Source: Noviluteimonas lactosilytica
Lineage (GTDB): Bacteria > Pseudomonadota > Gammaproteobacteria > Xanthomonadales > Xanthomonadaceae
Direction of reading: 5' to 3'
DNA length: 64,000 nucleotides
Assembly (NCBI RefSeq): GCF_020866925.1
Contig: NZ_JAJGAK010000001.1
Location: forward strand, 1,858,248-1,922,247
Within the stretch, counting starts at the first letter, position 1; each line of letters starts with the position of its first letter. Shown here piece by piece: positions 19,338 to 27,712 of this stretch. The notes beneath the pieces are model-generated. The model ran no database searches. It was not told the origin of the DNA and was given only the letters and a program-made list of their open reading frames with translations. Both the position numbers and the translations under genes were made by a program.

Positions 19338-20972
19338 ATGTCGGCAGTACTGCAGGACCCGCAGCCCAAGACCCCGGCGGGGGTCGTCGTCACTCGAACG
19401 CTCGCCGGACAGGAGCAGCTGCTCAGCCCCGCGGCCCTCGCGTTCCTCGCCGACCTCCACCGCCGCTTCGATCCGATCCGCCAGCAGCGCCTCCAGGCGC
19501 GCATCGAGCGCCAGGCCGACTTCGACGCCGGCGCGCTCCCCGGCTTCCGCGCCGACACCGCCGACCTGCGCAACCAGCAATGGCGCGTCGCCGAACTCCC
19601 CACCGCGCTGCTCGATCGCCGCGTCGAGATCACCGGCCCGACCGATCCGAAGATGGTCATCAACGCGCTGAACTCCGGCGCGAGTTGCTACATGGCCGAC
19701 TTCGAGGATTCGACCGCGCCGACCTGGGACAACCTGCTCACCGGCCAGCGCGCGCTGGGCAAGGCGGTCGCCGGCACGCTCGACTGGATGGCGCCCGACG
19801 GCAGCAAGCACTACGTGCTCAAGCCGTTCGAACAACAAGCGGTGCTGATCGTGCGTCCGCGCGGCTGGCATCTCGACGAGAAGCACGTGCTCGTCGACGG
19901 CGCGCCGATGTCGGCCTCGCTGTTCGACCTCGGCCTCTTCGCCTTCCACAACGCGCGCGCGCTCGCGGCGAAGGACCGCGGCCCGTACTTCTACCTGCCC
20001 AAGATGCAGGCGATGGAAGAGGCGGCGCTGTGGGAAGCCGTGCTCACGCACATCGAAGCGACGCTCGGCATCACCGACGGCCAGATGAAAGTCACCGTCC
20101 TCATCGAAACGCTCCCCGCCGTGTTCGAGATGGATGAGATCCTGCACGCGCTGCGCAAGCGCATCGCCGGCCTCAACTGCGGGCGCTGGGATTACATCTT
20201 TTCGTACCTCAAGACCTTCCGCCGCCATCGCGACCGCGTGCTGCCCGAACGCGCGCAGGTCACGATGACGCAGCCGTTCCTCAAGACGTACTCGGAGCTG
20301 TTGATCCACACGTGCCACCGCCGCGGCGCACACGCGATGGGCGGCATGGCCGCGCAGATCCCGATCTCCGGCGACGAAGCCGCCAACGCGAAAGCGATGG
20401 AGCGCGTGCGCGCCGACAAACTCCGCGAAGTCCGCGCCGGCCACGACGGCACCTGGGTCGCGCATCCGGCGCTGATCCCGATGGCGCGCGAGATCTTCGA
20501 CACCTGGATGCTCGGCGCGCACCAGCAATCGGTGCTGCGCAACGACGTGCACGCGAAGACCGATGCCGAACTCACCGAAGCGCTGCTCAAACCCTCGCTC
20601 GGCACCATCACGCGCGCCGGCTTCGAAAACAACGTCGAAGTCTGCGTCCGCTATCTCGCCGCGTGGCTCGACGGCAACGGGTGCGTGCCCATCCACTGGC
20701 TGATGGAAGACGCGGCCACCGCGGAGATCTCACGCACGCAGCTGTGGCAATGGCTGCACGCCGAACCCCCGCTGCACCTCGATGACGGCACCCCCGTCGA
20801 TGGCGTCCTGATGGAGCGGGCTCTTATCGGCCTGCCCGGCAAGTTCGCCGACCGCATGCAACTCCCCGGCGCCGCGCGCATTCCCGAAGCGATCGAAATG
20901 CTCGTGGCACTGACCGAGAAAGACACGCTCGAAGACTTCCTCACCCTCCCGGCCTACGCACGGATCGATTGA
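19338..20972 (+). CDS. aceB: Malate synthase A (AceB)
   Basis: A 544-residue malate synthase A that condenses glyoxylate with acetyl-CoA in the glyoxylate shunt. The barrel region includes [30 protein letters not shown] with the catalytic Arg, and [16 protein letters not shown] with metal-binding acidic residues. The ATG at 19338 follows AGGA with a good spacing and gives the normal family length; an upstream TTG would add an unlikely basic extension. aceA follows after 37 bp, so this is an aceBA operon without an aceK in view. Confidence 0.96.
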   Translation: MSAVLQDPQPKTPAGVVVTRTLAGQEQLLSPAALAFLADLHRRFDPIRQQRLQARIERQADFDAGALPGFRADTADLRNQQWRVAELPTALLDRRVEITGPTDPKMVINALNSGASCYMADFEDSTAPTWDNLLTGQRALGKAVAGTLDWMAPDGSKHYVLKPFEQQAVLIVRPRGWHLDEKHVLVDGAPMSASLFDLGLFAFHNARALAAKDRGPYFYLPKMQAMEEAALWEAVLTHIEATLGITDGQMKVTVLIETLPAVFEMDEILHALRKRIAGLNCGRWDYIFSYLKTFRRHRDRVLPERAQVTMTQPFLKTYSELLIHTCHRRGAHAMGGMAAQIPISGDEAANAKAMERVRADKLREVRAGHDGTWVAHPALIPMAREIFDTWMLGAHQQSVLRNDVHAKTDAELTEALLKPSLGTITRAGFENNVEVCVRYLAAWLDGNGCVPIHWLMEDAATAEISRTQLWQWLHAEPPLHLDDGTPVDGVLMERALIGLPGKFADRMQLPGAARIPEAIEMLVALTEKDTLEDFLTLPAYARID

Positions 20973-21009
20973 CCCGTCGCGTCAAACGAAACGCAGGAGC
21001 AACGCGAAC

Positions 21010-22314
21010 ATGAAGACCACCCTTCCGACCGCCGAACAACTCCGCCTCGACTGGACCAACAACCCGCGCTGGACCGGCGTCGAACGCCCCTACAGCGCCG
21101 ACGACGTCGTGCGCCTGCGCGGCACCGTGCCGATCGAACATTCGATCGCGAAGCTCGGCGCCGAAAAGCTCTGGCGCTCCCTGCAGACCGAAGATTTCGT
21201 CAACGCGCTCGGCGCGCTCACCGGCAACCAGGCGATGCAGCAGGTCAAGGCCGGCCTGAAGGCGATCTACCTCTCCGGTTGGCAGGTGGCCGCCGATGCG
21301 AACGTCGCCGGCGAGATGTATCCCGACCAGTCGCTGTACCCGGTCAACTCCGTGCCGCAGGTCGTCAAGCGCATCAACAACACGCTGCTGCGCGCCGACC
21401 AGTTGCACCATGCCGAAGGCGACGACGCGATCGACTTCCTGCAACCGATCGTGGCCGACGCAGAGGCGGGCTTCGGCGGCGTGCTCAACGCCTTCGAGTT
21501 GATGAAGGCGATGATCGAAGCCGGCGCTGCCGGCGTGCACTTCGAAGACCAGCTCGCCTCGGTAAAGAAGTGCGGCCACATGGGCGGCAAGGTGCTCGTG
21601 CCCACGCGCGAAGCGGTCGAGAAGCTCGTCGCCGCGCGCCTGGCGAGCGACGTGATGGGCGTGCCGACGCTGATCGTCGCGCGCACCGACGCCGAGGCCG
21701 CGGACCTCGTCACCAGCGACGTCGACGACAACGACAAGCCGTACATCACCGGCGAGCGCACCGTCGAAGGCTTCTTCAAGACGCGCAAGGGCCTGGACCA
21801 GGCGGTCTCGCGCGGCCTGGCCTACGCGCCGTACGCGGACCTGGTGTGGTGCGAAACCGGCAAGCCCGACCTCAAGTTCGCCAGGGATTTCGCGGAAGCG
21901 ATCCACGCGAGGTTCCCCGGCAAGATGCTCGCCTACAACTGCTCGCCCTCGTTCAACTGGAAGCAGAATCTCGACGACGCGACCATCGCGAAATTCCAGA
22001 AGGAACTCGCCAGCTACGGCTACAAGTTCCAGTTCATCACCCTCGCGGGTTTCCACGCACTCAACTATTCGATGTTCAACCTCGCGCACGGTTACGCGCG
22101 TCGCCAGATGAGCGCCTTCGTCGAGCTGCAGCAGGCCGAATTCGCCGCTGCCGACAAAGGCTTCACGGCGGTCAAACATCAACGTGAGGTCGGCACGGGT
22201 TACTTCGACGCGGTGACGCAGACGATCCAGGGCGCGCAGAGCTCGACGGTCGCGCTGAAGGGTTCGACGGAAGAAGAGCAGTTCCACCCGGTGAACCCTG
22301 CCGCGGCAGCGTGA
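21010..22314 (+). CDS. aceA: Isocitrate lyase (AceA)
   Basis: A 434-residue isocitrate lyase that splits isocitrate into succinate and glyoxylate. It has the family signature KKCGH (catalytic C188), the metal-binding [10 protein letters not shown] and the substrate-binding NCSPSFNWK. It matches the E. coli enzyme in length. It is co-oriented with aceB and is presumably induced with it on acetate or fatty acids. Confidence 0.97.
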   Translation: MKTTLPTAEQLRLDWTNNPRWTGVERPYSADDVVRLRGTVPIEHSIAKLGAEKLWRSLQTEDFVNALGALTGNQAMQQVKAGLKAIYLSGWQVAADANVAGEMYPDQSLYPVNSVPQVVKRINNTLLRADQLHHAEGDDAIDFLQPIVADAEAGFGGVLNAFELMKAMIEAGAAGVHFEDQLASVKKCGHMGGKVLVPTREAVEKLVAARLASDVMGVPTLIVARTDAEAADLVTSDVDDNDKPYITGERTVEGFFKTRKGLDQAVSRGLAYAPYADLVWCETGKPDLKFARDFAEAIHARFPGKMLAYNCSPSFNWKQNLDDATIAKFQKELASYGYKFQFITLAGFHALNYSMFNLAHGYARRQMSAFVELQQAEFAAADKGFTAVKHQREVGTGYFDAVTQTIQGAQSSTVALKGSTEEEQFHPVNPAAAA

Positions 22315-22408
22315 CGCGCCACACGAAACTCACTTTCGACACCCGACTTGGCGGGGTGAACCACGGTGGCGGCGGCCGGATCGGTCGCCGCAATCCGTAG
22401 CCCCAAGA

Positions 22409-23488
22409 ATGAGCCAATTCCGATGGTATCCTCGGCCGCCGGTCACGTCGGGGGATCGAAAAGTGAATCGCGACCGCGCGCCTGATCGGCGCCGAGCCGA
22501 CATTGATGTTCTCGAACCCGCCGCGTCGTTGACCGCGGAGGAGTACGCGCTGTTCGAACAAATCGGACAGCCGCGTCGCGTCGAGCCCGGGGAAAAGCTG
22601 TTCCGCCGCGGCGACCTCGGCACGACGATGTACGTGATCGCGCAGGGTTCGGTCGACCTCGACTTCGGTGACGACCTCGTCGCCAAGCGTCTCGGTCCGC
22701 GCGAGTTCTTCGGCGAGCTCGGCCTGCTGATCGGCGACCATGCGCGCAGCGCCGACGCCACCGTCTCCAGCCCCGGCCTGCTGGTCGAACTGCGCCAGCA
22801 GGAATTCGAAACCCTGGTCGAACGCGACCCGCGCCTGCTCGCCCACTTCCTGCGCCGCGCGATCATGCGCGTGGTGCTGAACGAACAGAGCCTCATCGGC
22901 CGCCTGCGCCGCCGCAACCTCGACCTGCAGACCGCACTCGACACGTTGCGCGCGACCACGCACCGCCTGACCCAGACCGAAGAGCTCACCCGCACCGACG
23001 AACTCACGGGCCTGGCCAACCGTCGCGGCTTCCACCTGCACCTGCAGCAACGCCGGCGCACCGATGCGATGCCCGGCCGCGGCCTGTTGCTGATCGACTG
23101 CGACCGCTTCAAGAACATCAACGACGACCACGGCCACCTCGTCGGCGATCGCGTGCTGCAGGGCGTCGCCAACATCCTGCGCAGCGCCGCCGGCCCCGAG
23201 GACATCGCCTGCCGCCTCGGCGGCGACGAGTTCTGCCTGATGATCAAGGCCGAATCGCGCGAGGACGTCATGCGCGTGGCCGAGTTCATCACCCACACCG
23301 CGCACGCGCTGCATGACCTGCAGTCGTCGCCGCCGCAGATCGCCACGCTCAGCGTCGGCGCCTGCCTTGTTTCCCCCGAGAGCGAATGGGACGACTGGTA
23401 CGCGCTTGCCGACGCCGCGCTCTATCGCGCGAAACGACTGGGCGGCAACCGCGTCGAATGGCAGGATGACGCCCTCGCACCCGCCTGA
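22409..23488 (+). CDS. Cyclic-nucleotide-binding domain + GGDEF diguanylate cyclase
   Basis: A 359-residue two-domain signalling protein. Residues 40-150 are a CRP-type cNMP-binding domain with the phosphate cassette FFGELGLLIGDHARSADATV at 100-119. A short helical linker leads to a GGDEF domain at about 190-350, with an intact GGDEF at 271-275 and DCDRFKNIND at 230-239. The autoinhibitory RxxD I-site is absent (residues 263-266 are PEDI). It probably makes c-di-GMP in response to a cyclic nucleotide. It lies 31 bp upstream of the RiPP-associated cyclase gene in the same direction, so the pair may be co-expressed. A GTG at 22463 is an alternative start. Confidence 0.88.
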   Translation: MSQFRWYPRPPVTSGDRKVNRDRAPDRRRADIDVLEPAASLTAEEYALFEQIGQPRRVEPGEKLFRRGDLGTTMYVIAQGSVDLDFGDDLVAKRLGPREFFGELGLLIGDHARSADATVSSPGLLVELRQQEFETLVERDPRLLAHFLRRAIMRVVLNEQSLIGRLRRRNLDLQTALDTLRATTHRLTQTEELTRTDELTGLANRRGFHLHLQQRRRTDAMPGRGLLLIDCDRFKNINDDHGHLVGDRVLQGVANILRSAAGPEDIACRLGGDEFCLMIKAESREDVMRVAEFITHTAHALHDLQSSPPQIATLSVGACLVSPESEWDDWYALADAALYRAKRLGGNRVEWQDDALAPA

Positions 23489-23519
23489 TGGGCGCGCGGG
23501 TGATGCAAGGGATCGCTGA

Positions 23520-26153
23520 ATGAATGACTTCGCGCAAGCCGGGTTCGATCCGGCCGCCAGCCCGCAGGTGCGCACGCTCCTGCTCACCGACTTGTGCGAC
23601 TCGACGTTGCTGGTGGAGCGCCTCGGCGACGGGCCGGCGGCGGAGTTGTTCCGCGCGCACGATCGCCTCGTGCTCGAATTGCAGCAACGCTGGCGCGGTC
23701 GATTGATCGATCGCAGCGACGGCCTGCTGCTCCTGTTCGAACGCCCCATCGACGGTCTCGGCTTCGCGCTCGACTACTCGCGCGGCCTGCGCGAACTCGC
23801 CGACCGCCCCGAAGTGCGCGACCGCAAACTCGCGTTGCTCGCACGCGCGGGCCTGCACGTCGGCGAAGTGCTGACGTGGCAGAACAGCGAAGCCGCGGTC
23901 CAGGCCGGCGCGAAGCCGCTCGAAGTCGAGGGCCTCGCCAAACCGCTCGCGGGCCGCCTGATGACGCTCGCGCGCCCCGGCCAGATCCTGTTGTCGGCCA
24001 CCGCTGAACCGCTCGCCCGCCGCGCCTCGCGCGAACTCGGCGACCGCGCGCAGAACCTGATCTGGAAATCGCACGGGCGCTGGCGTTTCAAGGGCGTGCC
24101 CGACGGGCAGGAAATCTTCGAAGTCGGCGAACCCGGTTTCGCCCCGCTGCGCGCACCGCGCGGCAACGGCGGCAAGGCGTGGCGCGACATCCCGGTGTGG
24201 CGCCGCCCGACCGCGCTCGCCGCCGAACTCTTCCTCGTCGCCGGCCTCGCCACCGGCGCATGGTTCCTCACGCGCCCGACGCCCGCGATCGCGTTCAACG
24301 AACGCGACTGGGTCGTCGTCGGCGACCTGCGCAACCTCACCGGCGACGCGGTGCTCGACGAATCGCTGGAGCAGGCGTTCCGCATCAGCCTGGAGCAGTC
24401 GCGTTACGTCAACGTGCTGAGCGATCTGAAGGTGCGCAATACGCTGGAGTTGATGAAGCGGAAGCCGAACACGACGCTCGATCGCACGACGGCAAGCGAG
24501 ATCGCGATCCGCGACGGCGCTCGCGCGGTGATCCTGCCGACGGTGGCGGAAGTCGGCGGTCGCGTGCGCGTGAGCGCGGAGGTGATCGATCCGCACACGC
24601 AGACCACGGTGTACGCGGAAAGCGCGGACGGTGTCGGTGCGGAATCGACGCTCGTCTCCATCGATGAAGTGACGGGCGAGTTGCGCGAGAAACTCGGCGA
24701 AGCCATCGCCAGCATCGAACGCGATTCGACGCCCTTGCCCCAGGTCAGTACGGACAATCTCGATGCGTTGCGCGCCTACGCGCTCGGCGAGAAGAAGCGC
24801 TACGAAGGCGACATGCAGTCGGCTGTCGGCTACTACAAGCAAGCCTTCGAGCTCGACCCGAACTTCGCACTCGCACAGGCGGCGATCGGCCGGATCTATA
24901 TCGGCCAGCGCAAGATGAGCGAAGGCAAGGCTGCCATGCAGCGCGCCCTGGCGATGCGCGAACACCTGACGCCGCGCGAAACATTGACCCTCGAAGCAAG
25001 CCTCGCGCGCTTCGGTCCGGTCACGCCGCTGCTCAACCAGTGGCAGCGCCTGATCGAGATGTACCCGGACCAGCTTGCCGCGCGCTTCGGCTACGCGCAG
25101 GACACGTGGATGATGACGAACCGCTACGGCGACGTCGTCTCGCACGCACAGGCCTCGGCCGTGCCGCAGAGCCCTTACTTCGCGATGGGCAACTACCTCG
25201 AAGGGATCCTCGAGCTCGGCGACGAAGACTACGAGCGCGCGATCGCCGCGTTCAAGATGGCGCGTCGCAAGGGCTATCTGGGCGCGGGCGGGAGCTATGC
25301 CTACGTGTTCGAAGCGCAGCGCCAGTACGACCAGGCCGACAAGACGTACGCCGCGCACGGCGGCAGCAATCTCGCCGAAGCCCTGGAGGACATCATCTTC
25401 GCCTTCACGATGGCGGTCGACCGCGGCGAGTTCACGCGCGCGCGCGCGCTTTACGAAAAGGGCCTCCCGCTGGCGTCGAAGGAAGATCCCCTGGTCGTTG
25501 CCGCGCCGTGGCGCTTCTACGGCCTGGGCCTGGACCTGGTGCAGGGCACGCTGACCGACGAAGCGCTCCAGCGCGAATTCGACTGGGTCGATGCGCATGC
25601 GAAGGAGCTCGACGCGCTCTATCGCGGCAGCGCGGATTTCCGCACGGCACTGGGTTACCTCGCCGCGCGCGCGAACAAGCCCGCGCTGCTGCAGAAGGCC
25701 ATCGACGGCATTGGCGATCCGGCGCAGTTCAAGGAGGATCCGCTGCGGGTGCAGGCATACGAAGTGCTGCTCGCCGAACGCGACCGCCTCGCGGGTCGCG
25801 AAGTCGCTGCCATCGATCGCCTCGCACCGATCGCACGCAAGCCCGAGGCGCTCGCGATGGTGCATTCGGCTTACGCGCGCGCACTCGCCGATGCGGGTCG
25901 CTACCAGGCGGCGCGCGACCATGCGCGGTGGCTGGCCACCCACCGTGGCCGCGTGTTCGTCGAGCGTGGCGTGAGCAGCCTGCTCGACCCCGTCAACATC
26001 GCCGACACGACGTTCGCCGAACTCGACACGGCGGAGTGGTCCGCGAAGATCGACGACGACAAGGCCGCGAAGGCGGCAGCCGATCGTTTCAGGAAAGCGT
26101 GGCAGGCCAAGGACCTGCCACGCGCAACGCGCGTGCGAATCGACGCGCTGTAA
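23520..26153 (+). CDS. RiPP-cassette cyclase-like membrane protein with TPR domain (putative peptide modification system cyclase)
   Basis: An 877-residue protein. Residues 17-200 are a class III nucleotide cyclase-like domain: both metal aspartates appear present (D24 in LTDLCDST, D67 in RSDGLLLLF), but the VNxAAR element reads AKPLAGR, so the transition-state Asn is replaced. One transmembrane helix lies at about 231-251. A TolB/FlgO-like stretch (about 260-400) and TPR-like helices (about 405-870) follow. The build matches the family that NCBI names putative peptide modification system cyclase (as I recall, TIGR04510), found with NHLP-type precursors and a SagB-like dehydrogenase; both sit immediately downstream here. 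The biochemical role is unknown. It converges on the precursor gene with 3 bp between stops. Confidence 0.82.
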   Translation: MNDFAQAGFDPAASPQVRTLLLTDLCDSTLLVERLGDGPAAELFRAHDRLVLELQQRWRGRLIDRSDGLLLLFERPIDGLGFALDYSRGLRELADRPEVRDRKLALLARAGLHVGEVLTWQNSEAAVQAGAKPLEVEGLAKPLAGRLMTLARPGQILLSATAEPLARRASRELGDRAQNLIWKSHGRWRFKGVPDGQEIFEVGEPGFAPLRAPRGNGGKAWRDIPVWRRPTALAAELFLVAGLATGAWFLTRPTPAIAFNERDWVVVGDLRNLTGDAVLDESLEQAFRISLEQSRYVNVLSDLKVRNTLELMKRKPNTTLDRTTASEIAIRDGARAVILPTVAEVGGRVRVSAEVIDPHTQTTVYAESADGVGAESTLVSIDEVTGELREKLGEAIASIERDSTPLPQVSTDNLDALRAYALGEKKRYEGDMQSAVGYYKQAFELDPNFALAQAAIGRIYIGQRKMSEGKAAMQRALAMREHLTPRETLTLEASLARFGPVTPLLNQWQRLIEMYPDQLAARFGYAQDTWMMTNRYGDVVSHAQASAVPQSPYFAMGNYLEGILELGDEDYERAIAAFKMARRKGYLGAGGSYAYVFEAQRQYDQADKTYAAHGGSNLAEALEDIIFAFTMAVDRGEFTRARALYEKGLPLASKEDPLVVAAPWRFYGLGLDLVQGTLTDEALQREFDWVDAHAKELDALYRGSADFRTALGYLAARANKPALLQKAIDGIGDPAQFKEDPLRVQAYEVLLAERDRLAGREVAAIDRLAPIARKPEALAMVHSAYARALADAGRYQAARDHARWLATHRGRVFVERGVSSLLDPVNIADTTFAELDTAEWSAKIDDDKAAKAAADRFRKAWQAKDLPRATRVRIDAL

Positions 26154-26156
26154 GGC

Positions 26157-26456
26157 TTACCGCGTCGCCTTGAGCGCGGCGGGGCAATCGAAGTGGAACA
26201 CCGCCACGAGCGACGACTCGAGCTTGGCGCGGTCGGCTTCGATGCTCTCGGCGGTGGCCAGGCTTTCGCCGGACTGGAGTTGCAGGCACTGGCCCGCCAG
26301 CGCTTCGCCTTCGACCGGCGTGTAGCCGATGGATTCCAGCGCACCCGCGGCGTCGCTTTCGAACTTCGCGCGGAATGCATCGTCCTTGGTCAGCCCGTCG
26401 AGCAGACGCTTGACCGTCTTCTGGTCCATCTTCGGACCCTTCTTCCCGTTTGCCAT
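26157..26456 (-). CDS. NHLP-related RiPP precursor peptide
   Basis: A 99-residue peptide. The N-terminal part resembles a nitrile-hydratase-like leader (NHLP): VKRLLDGLTKDDAFRAKFES followed by DAAGALESIGYTP (residues 15-47). The C-terminal 20 residues (SSLVAVFHFDCPAALKATR and neighbours) form the likely core, with C91; a second Cys is C57. There is no signal peptide. The start ATG at 26456 has AGGGGAAG just upstream. It matches the family of putative modified peptides found with a cyclase and a SagB-like dehydrogenase in Xanthomonas and Lysobacter. The modification and leader cleavage site are unknown. It is divergent from the dehydrogenase gene. Confidence 0.83.
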   Translation of the reverse strand: MANGKKGPKMDQKTVKRLLDGLTKDDAFRAKFESDAAGALESIGYTPVEGEALAGQCLQLQSGESLATAESIEADRAKLESSLVAVFHFDCPAALKATR

Positions 26457-26551
26457 TTGCTTCCCCTAGGTTGTGATGTATTGCCCAAACCCCCGGCGGG
26501 CGACGCTAACCTGTGTCGCGACGGGGCACAAGTTGGACAAACGGGGAAACC
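26457..26551. promoter_or_regulatory. Divergent promoter region of the RiPP precursor and dehydrogenase
   Basis: A 95-bp spacer between the two start codons. Both genes have purine-rich ribosome sites, AGGGGAAG before the precursor (reverse strand) and GGGGAAACC before the dehydrogenase. No convincing -35/-10 pair could be fixed; a weak candidate for the dehydrogenase is TTGCCC (26481) with TAACCT (26507), but at 20-bp spacing. Confidence 0.45.
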
Positions 26552-27712
26552 ATGAAAATCCGGCGATGCGCGGTGCTTTGGCTCGAGCCCAGGGAGGTCG
26601 CGCACTTCGAACTCGATGCGTTGCTCGCGGGCGGAACCGGTGTCGTGAGCGCGATCCAGTGGTTTGCGCACGCGCCGCAGCTGGCCGCGCCGCTGGAGAT
26701 CGAAGCGCCGATCGCGGAAGCATTGGGAACGCTGGGACCCAGCGAATGGGTCGAAGCCGCGTCGTGGCGCGTCGACGGCGATGCGTTCGCCGAACTGTTG
26801 GCGCACGGGATCGTTGTCTCCGACGACGCGGGGCATTCGGACCAGCGCGAGGTCGACGATCGATACCGCGAGCAACGCTGGCACGGGCTCGCATCGGTGT
26901 GGCACGCCGCATCGCGGTGGTCGGGGCTCGACGCAGCCGGCGAAGTGGCAGAGGCCGGCGTGAACACATCGGCGGGCCTGCGGGACGCGCACGGTGTTCC
27001 GCCTCCGGCCCTGCACGAACGCGGCGATGCCACGCAACGCATCGCGCTCGCGCGCGTGTCGCGCACGCCGCTCGACGACCTCTTCGATGCACGCACGACT
27101 TGCCGGAACTTCGACACGGGCAGCCTGGTGCCGCAAGCGCAGTTCGCGCAGCTGCTCGAACGCGTCTTCGGTGCACGCGGCGGCGTGGAGGCGGCCGACG
27201 ACTTCGAGGTGTTGAAGAAAACGAGCCCGTCCGGCGGCGCGCTGCATCCGACCGAGGCGTACCTGATTGTGCAGCGCGTAGAAGGGATCGCACCGGGGCT
27301 CTATCACTACCGCGCCGGCGACCACGCGTTGCAACCGCTCGCGCCGGTGGACGACCTCGCGCGCTTCGCGTGGGTCGCCGTCGCGGGCCAGCGCTGGTTC
27401 GCCGATGCGCACGTGCTCGTGGTGCTTGCGCCGCGCTTCCATCGCAACTTCTGGAAGTACCGCAATCACGCGAAGGCGTATCGCGTGACCATCCTCGATG
27501 TCGGGCACCTGTCGCAGACGCTCCTCCTCAGCGCGACGGAACTGGGCCTCGGCGCATTCGTCACGGCGGCGATCAACGAAGCAGACATCGAGGAAGCATT
27601 CGGCCTGACGAGTTTCGTCGACGGGCCGCTCGCGGTGTGCGGCTTCGGCATTCGTGCCGACACGATGGTTACGTCGGAGTTCGATCCGAACGGCAACGTC
27701 TGGCCGCGCTGA
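26552..27712 (+). CDS. SagB-like FMN dehydrogenase of the RiPP cassette (putative peptide maturation dehydrogenase)
   Basis: A 386-residue protein. The N-terminal 170 residues are unlike simple nitroreductases and could bind the leader. Residues 174-370 are a nitroreductase-fold FMN domain of the SagB type: FMN-contact R181 in DARTTCRNFD, SPSGGALHP at 225-233 and GLYHY at 249-253. A Lys-Tyr pair, K302-Y303 (FWKYRNHAKAYR), sits where azoline dehydrogenases of thiazole/oxazole peptides carry their essential Lys-Tyr. It fits the family that NCBI calls putative peptide maturation dehydrogenase. The likely role is oxidation of the modified precursor. The ATG at 26552 was chosen over GTG at 26513 because of the purine-rich site before it. 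Confidence 0.83.
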   Translation: MKIRRCAVLWLEPREVAHFELDALLAGGTGVVSAIQWFAHAPQLAAPLEIEAPIAEALGTLGPSEWVEAASWRVDGDAFAELLAHGIVVSDDAGHSDQREVDDRYREQRWHGLASVWHAASRWSGLDAAGEVAEAGVNTSAGLRDAHGVPPPALHERGDATQRIALARVSRTPLDDLFDARTTCRNFDTGSLVPQAQFAQLLERVFGARGGVEAADDFEVLKKTSPSGGALHPTEAYLIVQRVEGIAPGLYHYRAGDHALQPLAPVDDLARFAWVAVAGQRWFADAHVLVVLAPRFHRNFWKYRNHAKAYRVTILDVGHLSQTLLLSATELGLGAFVTAAINEADIEEAFGLTSFVDGPLAVCGFGIRADTMVTSEFDPNGNVWPR

